A stretch of DNA of 64,000 nucleotides from Clostridium zeae (GCF_017312485.1 NZ_BMBA01000007.1:1-64000); one strand, 5' to 3'. Shown: positions 18,105-26,622, numbered from the stretch's first letter. A program made the numbers and translations. Notes: generated by a model from the sequence alone, not told the origin.

Positions 18105-18344
18105 AAACTATGAAGAGGAAGAGTAAATAATTTACTGTTGAAAGAGAGAGAAACTCACTGGCTGAAAGGTTTCTTAAATAAGTATTATTGAAAACCACCT
18201 CTGAGTTGACTGCTGAAATATATAGTAGGTAGTTCCGTAAACTTGCGTTAAAAGTGTTGAGTGATAGAAGTAGCTAATTAAATACTTCTGTAATTTGGGT
18301 GGAATCGCGATTATACTCGTCCCTTATAGGGGATGAGTTTTTTT
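18105..18344 (+). promoter_or_regulatory. T-box riboswitch 1 (threonine)
   Basis: This leader RNA has the T-box landmarks. A stem I 5' segment (ctatgaagaggaagagta) is followed by an AG-rich gagagagaaactc region. The candidate specifier triplet is ACC (Thr) at 18194-18196. The T-box sequence is aatttgggtggaatcgcg (18292-18309), with the UGGA bulge, and an actcgtccc/ggggatgagt terminator with a T run ends at 18344. Uncharged tRNA-Thr would stabilise the antiterminator and allow read-through. Confidence 0.93.
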
Positions 18345-18399
18345 ATTGTATAGAAAATCATAAAATTTTTAAACTAGTTTTAAAATTGAATATTTAAAA

Positions 18400-18640
18400 G
18401 CTATGAAGAGGAAGAGTAGGTAATTTACTGTTAAAAGAGAGAGAAACTCATCGGCTGAAAGGTTTCTTAAGCAAGTATTAGTGAAAACCACCTCTGAGTT
18501 GATTGCTGAAATTTTAGTAAGCAATTTACGCAAATCTGCGTTATGGATTTTGAGTGACGGTAGTGTAGTATAGCTACTGTAATTTGGGTGGAATCGCGAT
18601 TAAACTCGTCCCTTATCTTAGGGGCGGGTTTTATTTTTTT
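18400..18640 (+). promoter_or_regulatory. T-box riboswitch 2 (threonine), tandem copy
   Basis: This is a second complete T-box 56 nt after the first, with the same ctatgaagaggaagagta start, the same ACC specifier (18487-18489) and the same aatttgggtggaatcgcg box (18581-18598). Its own actcgtccc/ggggcgggtt terminator is followed by a T-rich tail. The close sequence match indicates duplication. Two terminators in series should give tighter repression when tRNA-Thr is charged. Confidence 0.93.
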
Positions 18641-18858
18641 ATTCTTTAAAAATCAAGAATTTAATTAGATATACGGGTAAATATGTGTAACAAGTTTAAA
18701 ACATGAAAAATTTAAAGATTAAAAAAAGAATGAAATGGCGCCTGTCAAATTTTCCGTATATACATTCGGAAAGGAAGATGCTCAAAAAACTCACTGAAGA
18801 AAGTCGCTTCAACGACTTTATATATATTAAAATAAAATTTTATAAAAGGAGGATTATC

Positions 18859-20622
18859 ATGTTAAAAGTTATTTTAAAAGATGGAAGTGTTATTGATTCA
18901 AATGAAGAAGATGGAAGAAGGGCCTTAAGACACACCGCAGCACATATATTAGCTCAAGCGGTAAAACGTCTATATCCAGGTGCTAAACTTACGATAGGTC
19001 CAGCAATTGATAGTGGATTCTATTATGATTTTGATATGGAAGAAACACTTACTATAGATTCGCTTAAAGCAATTGAAGAAGAAATGAAGATAATAATTAA
19101 GGAAGACTTAAAACTTGAGAGAAGTGTATTATCTAGAGAGTTAGCTTTAAAGCTTATGGAGGAAAAAGATGAAAGTTATAAGGTTGAACTTATAAATGAT
19201 TTACCAGAAGATGAAGAGTTAACTTTCTTTAAACAAGGAGACTTCATTGATTTATGTGCAGGTCCACATGTACTTTCTACTTCAAAGGTAAAGGCGGTTA
19301 AACTGTTATCAGTTGCAGGAGCTTATTGGAGAGGCAATGAGAAAAATAAGATGCTCCAAAGAGTTTATGGTACTGCCTTTGTAAAAAAGAGTGAATTAGA
19401 TGAATATTTGAACATGTTGGAAGAAGCTAAAAAAAGAGACCATAGAAAGCTTGGAAAAGACCTTAAATTATTTTCTTTAATGAATGAAGGTCCAGGATTT
19501 CCATTCTTTCTTCCAAATGGAGTAGTGTTGAAAAATAAGTTAATTGAGTACTGGAGAGAGCTCCATAGAAAGTATGGATATGAGGAAATTGAAACACCAC
19601 TTATATTAAACAGAGAGTTATGGCAGACTTCAGGACATTGGTATCATTATAAGGAAAACATGTACACAGTAAATATTGATGAAGAGGAATATGCTATAAA
19701 ACCAATGAATTGTCCTGGTGGAATGTTAGTATACAAATCTGAGTCACATTCTTACAGAGAGCTTCCAATTAGAGCTGCAGAACTGGGAAGAGTGCATAGA
19801 CATGAGCTTTCTGGTGCTTTACATGGACTTATGAGGGTAAGAGCCTTTACTCAAGATGATGCACATATATTCATGTTACCTGAACAGATCAAGGACGAGA
19901 TAAAGAGCGTAATTAAACTTATAGATGAAGTATATGCTCGATTTGGTTTTAAATATAAGGTTGAACTTTCAACAAGACCAGATAATTCTATGGGAAGTGA
20001 TAGTGAGTGGGAAATGGCTGAAGAATCACTTAAAAATGCCTTAGAGGAAATAAATATGTCTTTTAAGATAAATCCAGGAGATGGAGCTTTTTATGGTCCT
20101 AAAATAGATTTTCATCTTGAAGATAGTATTGGCAGGACATGGCAATGTGGCACAATACAGCTTGATTTTCAACTTCCTCAAAGATTTGATTTAGAGTATG
20201 TTGGGAGTGATGGTGAAAAGCATAAACCTATTGTTATACACAGAGTAATATTCGGAAGCATTGAAAGATTCATAGGAATACTAATAGAACATTTTGAAGG
20301 TAAATTTCCAACTTGGATATCACCGGTTCAAGTTAAAGTGCTTCCTATTTCAGATCAGTTTAATGAGTATGCAGATGAAATAGCAAAAAAACTAGAAGAA
20401 AATCATATTAGAGTAAAGATAGATGACAGAGTTGAGAAGATAGGTTATAAGATTAGAGAAGCTAGAAATGAAAGAGTTCCTTATATCATAATTGTGGGAG
20501 AAAAAGAAAAAAGTACAAAAACAATTTCACTTAGAAGTAGAAAAAATGGTGAAGAAGGTTCCGTAAGTATAGAAGAATTTATATATAATATCAACAACGA
20601 AATTAAGTTAAAGCTATTATAA
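18859..20622 (+). CDS. thrS: threonyl-tRNA synthetase lacking most of the TGS domain
   Basis: This 587-aa enzyme attaches threonine to tRNA-Thr. I chose the ATG at 18859 because aaaggagg lies 5 nt before it; the frame remains open upstream to 18703, but that part is not protein-like. Only about 18 residues of the N-terminal TGS domain (MLKVILKDGSV...) remain before the editing domain, which begins at once with the HTAAH motif (His25, His29) and later has CAGPH. The catalytic core is complete: the zinc Cys in MNCPGG, motif 2 (RVHRHE), motif 3 (IHRVIFGSIERF) and a C-terminal anticodon-binding domain. Usual ThrS length is about 635-645 aa. Two tandem threonine T-boxes control it. Confidence 0.95.
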   Translation: MLKVILKDGSVIDSNEEDGRRALRHTAAHILAQAVKRLYPGAKLTIGPAIDSGFYYDFDMEETLTIDSLKAIEEEMKIIIKEDLKLERSVLSRELALKLMEEKDESYKVELINDLPEDEELTFFKQGDFIDLCAGPHVLSTSKVKAVKLLSVAGAYWRGNEKNKMLQRVYGTAFVKKSELDEYLNMLEEAKKRDHRKLGKDLKLFSLMNEGPGFPFFLPNGVVLKNKLIEYWRELHRKYGYEEIETPLILNRELWQTSGHWYHYKENMYTVNIDEEEYAIKPMNCPGGMLVYKSESHSYRELPIRAAELGRVHRHELSGALHGLMRVRAFTQDDAHIFMLPEQIKDEIKSVIKLIDEVYARFGFKYKVELSTRPDNSMGSDSEWEMAEESLKNALEEINMSFKINPGDGAFYGPKIDFHLEDSIGRTWQCGTIQLDFQLPQRFDLEYVGSDGEKHKPIVIHRVIFGSIERFIGILIEHFEGKFPTWISPVQVKVLPISDQFNEYADEIAKKLEENHIRVKIDDRVEKIGYKIREARNERVPYIIIVGEKEKSTKTISLRSRKNGEEGSVSIEEFIYNINNEIKLKLL

Positions 20623-20651
20623 TACAAAGTTATTTTTAGATTATACAATAT

Positions 20652-20694
20652 ACAGGATAATTAGTTTAATATAAAAACTAATATCCTGTTTTTT
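20652..20694 (+). terminator. intrinsic terminator after thrS
   Basis: A long stem (acaggataattagttt with aaactaatatcctgt, one bulge) is followed by six T residues. Confidence 0.85.
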
Positions 20695-20774
20695 CATTTA
20701 GAAGATAAAAAGCTATTAAGTAAATTGATATTTAAATGAATTAATTGTACCTGTTTAGGGATATGAGTTTATGC

Positions 20775-20810
20775 TATAATAGTAAGACATATAAGTGTGA
20801 AAACGTTATA
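20775..20810 (+). promoter_or_regulatory. extended -10 promoter with a downstream cre-like site
   Basis: TGCTATAAT (-10 at 20775-20780) is followed by TGAAAACGTTATA at 20798-20810. The latter matches the catabolite-responsive element pattern bound by CcpA. Its position just after the transcription start would block elongation in preferred sugars. The same 13-mer recurs near 48455. Confidence 0.6.
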
Positions 20811-20838
20811 CTGCAATTGTTTATATGGGGGGATTAAA

Positions 20839-21243
20839 ATGATAAAAATTCTTTTATGTTGTCTTGGAGGATTCTCTTCAAGTGCTTTAGCTCAAAAAGT
20901 TGAAAAGGAAATATTGGACAATAATATGCAAAATGATTTTTATATCGAGTTTTCACCATTTCAATTAGCTTTGAAGAAAGTTTCAGAGTTTGACATTATA
21001 GTATGTTGTCCTCATCTAATTACAGATGTAAAAAAAATCATAAAAAATTCAAATCCTGATATACCTATTTATGTTCTTCCACCAAGGATGTATGGAATGA
21101 TGAGTTTTAATGAGTTATCATTAGATGCTGTTGATGCTATTGAGTTATACAAAAATAATAGAATAAATCCAGTGTATTTTCCTGGAGAGGAGAATACCTT
21201 AAGGGTTACTAGACATGTAGCTTATAGAAAAACTAAAGGTTAA
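20839..21243 (+). CDS. orphan PTS EIIB-like protein (lactose/cellobiose type)
   Basis: This 134-aa protein starts at the ATG at 20839, which has a gggggg site 6 nt upstream. The N-terminus (MIKILLCCLGGFSSSALAQK) matches the phosphocysteine loop of lactose/cellobiose EIIB proteins (C-x-x-G-x-S-S), with Cys8 as the likely phosphorylated residue. A FDIIVCCPHL strand follows, where such proteins bind the partner EIIA. There is a C-terminal extension of about 30 residues beyond the usual 100-aa domain. No EIIA or EIIC gene is nearby, so it probably works with components elsewhere or as a regulator. A cre-like site overlaps its leader. Confidence 0.75.
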   Translation: MIKILLCCLGGFSSSALAQKVEKEILDNNMQNDFYIEFSPFQLALKKVSEFDIIVCCPHLITDVKKIIKNSNPDIPIYVLPPRMYGMMSFNELSLDAVDAIELYKNNRINPVYFPGEENTLRVTRHVAYRKTKG

Positions 21244-21332
21244 CCATATATTTTCTAGACAAAAAAATATACAACAATGATCTAATACTGAGAGAGAATT
21301 TTAAATCACTGAATACAGAAAATCTAAGGAAT

Positions 21333-21388
21333 AAATCCAAATAAAATGACCATCTATAATATTATAGATGGTCATTTTATTTGGATTT
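21333..21388. terminator. 56-bp perfect palindrome, bidirectional terminator
   Basis: 28 bases (21333-21360, ending gaccatctataat) are followed immediately by their exact reverse complement (21361-21388). The palindrome lies between two convergent genes (20839-21243 plus and 21418-21807 minus) and has T-rich flanks in both directions, so it can serve both as terminator. Confidence 0.85.
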
Positions 21389-21417
21389 AGATGTGAATTT
21401 GTTAAAAAGGAGTTATT

Positions 21418-21807
21418 TTATTCAGTTTTAATAGTATTATCAATATTTATTCTCACAGAGATATTTAGGCTGATATCAACTTTAGCAGATGATTTTTCTA
21501 AGGATTCAAGCAATGTAATCACTTCTCTAAGACTATTTGATTTATCACTTTCTTCTGGGGAAACCTCAACTTCAGTAGGAACTTCTTCTACAACAGGTGA
21601 TTCAGCAATTTCAATTTTCGGCTCTTCTTTAGTACTAGTCTCCAAAAATTCTGTTGGCAAGGCAGATGAAATAGCTTCACTAAGTAATTTAGCAGTCTTT
21701 AAAACTTGCTTCACATATTTTTTAGTAAAACCTTTACTTGCGATATCTTCTATGCTAAGGCCTTCTTCGTAAAGTTTAATAATTTCAGTCTTTTTACTAA
21801 TTTTCAT
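21418..21807 (-). CDS. small protein with HTH-like N-terminus and acidic tail
   Basis: I do not recognise a named family for this 129-aa protein. Residues 1-45 (KKTEIIKLYEEGLSIEDIAS, then a KKYVKQVLKTAK helix) look like a helix-turn-helix of the kind used to bind DNA. Residues 50-90 are rich in Glu, Pro and Val and probably disordered. The end is a short helix plus strand. The ATG at 21807 has an agaggtg site; the GTG nine bases upstream lies inside that site. The opposite-strand frame over the same bases has no ribosome binding site and is Ser/Leu/Phe-rich, as expected for an antisense shadow. Confidence 0.7.
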   Translation of the reverse strand: MKISKKTEIIKLYEEGLSIEDIASKGFTKKYVKQVLKTAKLLSEAISSALPTEFLETSTKEEPKIEIAESPVVEEVPTEVEVSPEESDKSNSLREVITLLESLEKSSAKVDISLNISVRINIDNTIKTE

Positions 21808-22144
21808 ATATAACACCTCTTTATTATTGAATCCTATATAGATGAATTACTTCAAGCTATATTAATTAATACAGCATATTTATATTCCATTATGTAGCAA
21901 ATTATTTCACTTTCCGATGAATATGAGTAAGAATAGGAAAAAAATTTCTTTGTTAAATTTGTTATGCTGTGTGAAGTGAAAAAATAAACATAAATATATA
22001 TGGATTACTGTGTAATTATAAAATGATTGTGTGATGTTAATGTGATGATAGTTATCTTTTTACAAATTTTTAGAGGATATTAAAAAAATAAATTAGAAAA
22101 TGCATATAGATGTGAATGAAATATTTAAGAAAAAATAGGTAAAA

Positions 22145-22188
22145 TTGTGATTTAAATCAATGTATGATATTGAGAATTTTACTATAAT
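22145..22188 (+). promoter_or_regulatory. FNR/CRP-like operator upstream of a -10 box
   Basis: A 12-bp palindrome, TGATTTAAATCA, lies at 22148-22159 within ttgtgatttaaatcaat. It fits the TTGAT-N4-ATCAA pattern of Crp/Fnr-family regulators. TATAAT follows at 22183-22188, placing the palindrome centre about 41.5 bp before the probable start site, the classic class II activator position. The rest of the 21808-22246 gap shows no gene. Confidence 0.5.
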
Positions 22189-22246
22189 TTAATTAAACAA
22201 AGCTTAAGAAATTAAACCTAATTATAAAGAATTGGAGGTATTATAT

Positions 22247-22435
22247 ATGAAAGCTTGTGTAGATAAAGAAGCATGTATCGGATGTGGACTTTGTGCAGCG
22301 ATTAGCTCAAGAGTGTTTTGTATGGAGGATGATGGGAAGGCAGTTGCAATTGAGGAGGATATATTAGACTCAGAGCGTGGTGATACAGAAGAGGCAACTT
22401 GTTCATGTCCAGTTAGTGCTATAACCTTAGAGTAA
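22247..22435 (+). CDS. single-cluster [4Fe-4S] ferredoxin
   Basis: This 62-aa acidic electron carrier has one cluster, with likely ligands Cys10, Cys13, Cys16 (CIGCGLC) and Cys54 (CSCP). The second-cluster motif of classical 2[4Fe-4S] clostridial ferredoxins is absent, as in one-cluster ferredoxins of thermophiles and Bacillus. The ATG at 22247 has a ttggaggt site; a TTG 15 nt upstream overlaps that site and is rejected. It is monocistronic, with a Crp/Fnr-like operator upstream. Partner enzymes cannot be read from the sequence. Confidence 0.9.
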   Translation: MKACVDKEACIGCGLCAAISSRVFCMEDDGKAVAIEEDILDSERGDTEEATCSCPVSAITLE

Positions 22436-22597
22436 GCTAAATTTTTTATATTTAAAATCAGCTTATACTTTGTAATAATGTAAAATTAATAGTTAAATTA
22501 GAAATGATACAAAAGAGAAATGTAATTTATATGGAATAAATTAATGAATATTACTTCTTTATAAGGAAAAAATAATACTTAAAAGGAGTGATTCATT

Positions 22598-22705
22598 ATG
22601 GCAAAAAACAAGAGTAACAAACAAAATGAACAAGGAAATAATATGGAACAAAGAACAGACAGAAATCAGCTTCAAGGGAAAGGTTCCAAAAAGAAAACTA
22701 AATAG
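22598..22705 (+). CDS. 35-aa polar small protein, possibly spore-related
   Basis: A short ORF has an aaaaggag site 9 nt before its ATG and encodes MAKNKSNKQNEQGNNMEQRT plus a Gln/Lys-rich tail ending KGSKKKTK. The Asn/Gln/Lys composition and size resemble minor small acid-soluble spore proteins, but I see no definitive family motif. An intrinsic terminator follows 33 nt after the stop codon, which supports a real transcription unit. Confidence 0.6.
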   Translation: MAKNKSNKQNEQGNNMEQRTDRNQLQGKGSKKKTK

Positions 22706-22737
22706 AAGTTAGTGAATATAGAAAATAAAGCTTGTAA

Positions 22738-22779
22738 AAATAATCCATCTGGAATCGATTTCTAGATGGATTATTTTTA
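22738..22779 (+). terminator. intrinsic terminator after the small protein gene
   Basis: An aataatccatct/agatggattatt hairpin with ggaatcgatttct between the arms is followed by a T-rich tail. Confidence 0.85.
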
Positions 22780-22967
22780 TGTCACATATATTAGATGTAA
22801 AGTTATTATAAAGCTCAGGAAATTTAACCACAATTATGATTATGTTTAATATAATATTGAAAAAATAATGTGAAATATGACAAAATGTAGAAAAAAACTC
22901 ACTATTATAGTATATTTAATATATATTACAAATATGTTTCAAATTGCTAGGGTATGGAGGGGTTGCA

Positions 22968-25682
22968 TTGGACGCAGATTTGATTGTCAACAAGATAGAG
23001 CCGTTCATAGTTGAAGAAAAAGGAGTAGTAATAAAAGTTGATTATAGCCTTTTGGAGTTAACTGGTTACAATGAAGGTGATTTTCTTAATAAGAGTATAA
23101 ATGAAATATGGAAATTGCTAACCAGATCAGATATAGATTTTTTCAGACCGAACGAAGAAATAATTATTTTTACTAGAGATTTAGAAGTGAAGTTTATAAA
23201 GATTATAAAGATTGAAGAAAAACTTAATGAAAAAAATATATACAAGTTTATACAAAAAAAAGAATTGAATTTTGAACGAAGACATGGATTTTTAGAAAAG
23301 TTAATAGGCGACGAGAAATTTGGTATTGGGATTCATTTAGCAAACGAGTTTACTTTAATAAAGTCAAATGAAACATATTTAAAGTTTTTCAGAGAACCAT
23401 TTAAAACTAAACAGATGTGTTATGGAAAAAAACTAAGTGAGTTGATTCCTGGCTTGAGCGGATCAAAGGAAGAAATTATATGGAAAGAAATAGTAAGTTC
23501 CAATCAATCCTATTATATATCAGAAAGGAAAGGCTTATTGCCAGACAATGATAGATACTGGGATTACAATATAATACCTATTTCAGAAGATGGAGAGGTA
23601 AAATATGTTGTTGCCATGATTGAGGACGTTACTGAAAGAGTTTTGAGCAGGGAACATATAAGAGTTAAAAATGAGCAGCTAGAAGCAGTTTTTGATAGTG
23701 TTGAAGATATAATTATTATGGTTGATAGAGATGAAAATTATTTAGGTGGAAATAAATCTTCTAAAACTCTTTATGATTTATATAAAAGAAATAGAAGGCT
23801 AGAGGATGCGTGCTTTAAGGTATACAATTATGATAGAGAAGAAGTGAGTTTAGAACAGCTAGATTTGAATTTAGTACGGGAAGGCAAAGCTATAAAGAAG
23901 ACAAAAATAATAGTGGAACTTGAAGATAATATTAAATATTATGAATTAAGTGGTAATCCTATTTTTGATGAAAGTAGGAATGTTAACTATGGTGTTTTTA
24001 TTCTTCATGACATTACTAAAGAAGTAATGAGAACAAAAGTAATTGAAAAGCAGAATCGAGAACTAGAAGCGATTATAGAATGCGTAGATGATGTTGTAAC
24101 AGTGGTAGATAAAGATGGACGATATATTAGAAGGAGTACCAAAGAAGGAAGTAAATTTGCTAATGATAATCAAGTCTTTTCGCACATTTCTTCAAACACC
24201 AAGTTTTATGATTTTGATGGAAATTTAATTCCTGTTGAACAATTATGTACATCAAGGCTACTACGAGGCGAAAAGATTAAAAACTATAAAAGTATGACAA
24301 CTATAGATGATAAAGAAATATATATAAGTGTCAGCGCAATGCCAATATTTGATGAATCAGGGCATTTTGAAATGGGAGTTATGGTAACCCATGACATTAC
24401 GGAATTAATGCAGTCTTATGTGAAAATAGAAAAACAAAAAAAAGAACTTGAAGTTATTATTGAAAATATGAGAGATGGATTAACTGTACTTGATAAAAAC
24501 GGAAATGTTATAAAGATAAATAAGGCCTTCAAAGAAATTATGAAGAAAGGAATGATAGTAAAGCCTACTTTTAGCTATGTTACTGAAACTATGAAATTTG
24601 GACAAGTATATTATAATGAAAAAGGAGAGGTTTTATCAAAAGAGGACCTACCTTCAATCAGAGTTTTGAATGGTGAGAGAGTTGAACAACAGAGGGTTAT
24701 GGTTAAGAATGGAACGAAGAACTTTTATGTTGATTTCTATGGAACACCAGTTTATGACAAAAATGATCAGTTGCAGTACGGTATTATAATAGCTCATCAT
24801 ATTACTGAAATGATGGAAAAAGAAAAAAAAATTAGAGAGCAGCAGGAGCTTCTATACACATCAGAAAAAAGTAGAAGAGAAGCTTTAGAAAAGGCACTTA
24901 TAATGAAGGATGAGTTTATATCCCTGATTACTCATGAGTTTAAAACACCTTTAAATGTTATTTATTCCGCTATACAGTTAATAGAACACGTATATATTAA
25001 ACAAGTACCAGAACGTGTAAGCGATTTGATAGGGAATATAAAGCAGAATACATTTAGGCAGCTTAGGTTAGTAAATAATCTCTTAGATATAACAAGGTTG
25101 AATTCAGGTCATTTCAAGATAAATTTAAAAAATATAGATATAGTTTATTTGACTGGAATGATTACAAAGTCAGTAAAATTATATGCAAATCAAAAGAAAA
25201 TCAATTTGTTTTTCAATACTAATGTAAAAAGTAAGTTGATAGCAATGGATGATGAGAAGTACGAAAGAATAATATTAAATTTACTATCAAATGCTATAAA
25301 GTTTACGCCAGAAAATGGAACAATTAATGTAAATATTAATGCAGATAATGATAAAAAACGTATATTTATTATTGTAAAGGATACTGGTATAGGTATACCA
25401 AAGGCAAAGAAAAATATAATTTTTGAAAGATTTGGTCAAGTAGACAGTAATCTATCAAGACAAGCCGAAGGCACAGGAATTGGCTTATCACTTGTAAAAC
25501 TTCTGGTGGAAAACTTGGACGGATCAATAGAAGTTGATAGTGAGATAGGGGAAGGAAGTTCATTTACAGTTGAATTTCCAATGAAAGAGTATGTTGAGGA
25601 TGAAAAAATATATAACTGCATAGATGCTGATACTAGATTAATAACTGCTATTAGTGTTGAATTTTCAGATATATATTTTTGA
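22968..25682 (+). CDS. multi-PAS soluble sensor histidine kinase
   Basis: This protein of about 904 aa starts at a TTG (22968) with a ggagggg site 5 nt upstream. There are no membrane helices. A degenerate PAS-like region (about residues 10-95) is followed by four more PAS-type units (roughly 115-230, 240-360, 365-485 and 495-620), each ending in an HDIT/HHIT-type PAC motif. A HisKA domain with the phosphorylated His656 (LITHEFKTP) and a HATPase domain follow, with an N box (NLLSNAIKFT), DTGIGIP and GTGIGLSL. A C-terminal tail of about 35 residues follows the kinase. There is no response regulator beside it, so its partner lies elsewhere. It senses a cytoplasmic signal; the ligand is unknown, and Spo0A-phosphorelay input is a family-based possibility. 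Confidence 0.9.
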   Translation: MDADLIVNKIEPFIVEEKGVVIKVDYSLLELTGYNEGDFLNKSINEIWKLLTRSDIDFFRPNEEIIIFTRDLEVKFIKIIKIEEKLNEKNIYKFIQKKELNFERRHGFLEKLIGDEKFGIGIHLANEFTLIKSNETYLKFFREPFKTKQMCYGKKLSELIPGLSGSKEEIIWKEIVSSNQSYYISERKGLLPDNDRYWDYNIIPISEDGEVKYVVAMIEDVTERVLSREHIRVKNEQLEAVFDSVEDIIIMVDRDENYLGGNKSSKTLYDLYKRNRRLEDACFKVYNYDREEVSLEQLDLNLVREGKAIKKTKIIVELEDNIKYYELSGNPIFDESRNVNYGVFILHDITKEVMRTKVIEKQNRELEAIIECVDDVVTVVDKDGRYIRRSTKEGSKFANDNQVFSHISSNTKFYDFDGNLIPVEQLCTSRLLRGEKIKNYKSMTTIDDKEIYISVSAMPIFDESGHFEMGVMVTHDITELMQSYVKIEKQKKELEVIIENMRDGLTVLDKNGNVIKINKAFKEIMKKGMIVKPTFSYVTETMKFGQVYYNEKGEVLSKEDLPSIRVLNGERVEQQRVMVKNGTKNFYVDFYGTPVYDKNDQLQYGIIIAHHITEMMEKEKKIREQQELLYTSEKSRREALEKALIMKDEFISLITHEFKTPLNVIYSAIQLIEHVYIKQVPERVSDLIGNIKQNTFRQLRLVNNLLDITRLNSGHFKINLKNIDIVYLTGMITKSVKLYANQKKINLFFNTNVKSKLIAMDDEKYERIILNLLSNAIKFTPENGTINVNINADNDKKRIFIIVKDTGIGIPKAKKNIIFERFGQVDSNLSRQAEGTGIGLSLVKLLVENLDGSIEVDSEIGEGSSFTVEFPMKEYVEDEKIYNCIDADTRLITAISVEFSDIYF

Positions 25683-25751
25683 TTGTTTTTTCATTTTCAA
25701 ATTCATAAAGTGTTTATAATAATAATTAAGAATTGAATGTTTGTATATCCG

Positions 25752-25785
25752 GAAAATACTGCTATTTTTAATAGCAGTATTTTTT
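25752..25785. terminator. terminator between convergent genes
   Basis: An aaaatactgctatt/aatagcagtatttt hairpin with a tt loop and a T run. It serves the kinase gene and, by symmetry, possibly the minus-strand gene at 25818-26042. Confidence 0.85.
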
Positions 25786-25817
25786 CCTGTTAAGCAAGAA
25801 ATGTAGAAGTTAAAATA

Positions 25818-26042
25818 TTATTCCCATTCTTCTATGTTTTCTGCACCATCAAATTGTTCAACTGCCCATTCTATAGCCTCAGTACTATTTTCAAATCTTT
25901 TATGAGTGTTACTTACATAGGCATACGCAGGATTATCATCAGCTGATTGTATTGTGATGTTTTTATCCTCACCGATAATCTTTACTTCACCATTTGTTTC
26001 TAAAAAGCCGCTTAAGCTTTCTATTAATTCATTCTCATCCAT
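25818..26042 (-). CDS. 74-aa acidic protein of unknown function
   Basis: I do not recognise this protein. The ATG at 26042 has an aaaggatg site 8 nt upstream, so the longer frame up to 26087 is rejected. It has predicted mixed strands and helices, no cysteine and an acidic C-terminus ending ENIEEWE. A WAVEQFDG helix near the end and an NITIQSADDNPAYAYVS stretch suggest a small compact alpha/beta domain. It is transcribed leftwards as a single gene convergent with the PAS kinase. Confidence 0.65.
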   Translation of the reverse strand: MDENELIESLSGFLETNGEVKIIGEDKNITIQSADDNPAYAYVSNTHKRFENSTEAIEWAVEQFDGAENIEEWE

Positions 26043-26622
26043 TAATATCATCCTTTCTTGGTAATAATTTGATGATTTAGTTAGCAATAAATATTATTGT
26101 ACATATACCCATATGATTATTCATTCTAACTAAAAATAAATTTATTTTGTGAAAATGTATACATTAAAGACCGTATTGCCTTCATTCAAATCTTGAATTT
26201 TAAAATCTGCTTATTGCGTTAAGAGAAATTTTGGAAATTGACATGAACTTGAAGCAGAGTATCTTTAATAATAATAGGTATGCAGTGTCATAGTTATATA
26301 GTCCTACAAACATAAGAAAAATGAAAAACAATTTTAAATTATAGATGAATATAATTAAAATTTAAGATGTTTCTGTTAAAAAGTAAGACCATATTATATT
26401 GGTTAACTATATTTAATAAAAAAACTAGAATAAAATGAATTATTACTGAATTTAAATATTACGAAATAAGGCTTTCATGCATATAATAAATATCAATGAA
26501 GAATTTTACTATGAAATTTATTGAAGTATCCTATATTCAAAGTTATTAAGCACAATTGACGAAGGAAATTAGCATGTCATGAAAATTTAAACACCAGAAG
26601 AGATCTTTAGGAGAGAGAGATT
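26043..26622. other. gene-free AT-rich stretch
   Basis: No gene longer than about 30 codons with a ribosome binding site is visible in these 580 bases. The upstream region of the minus-strand 74-aa gene lies at its left end. I see no clear repeat or structured RNA. Confidence 0.5.

Noticed and set aside
18703-18858. N-terminal 52-codon extension of thrS
   Set aside because: It has no ribosome binding site, is not similar to a TGS domain, and a strong aaaggagg site precedes the ATG at 18859.
21368-21772. Plus-strand open frame of 134 codons opposite the 129-aa minus-strand gene
   Set aside because: It has no ribosome binding site, starts inside the 56-bp palindrome and has Ser/Phe/Leu-rich composition typical of antisense frames; the minus-strand frame has a good site and protein-like composition.
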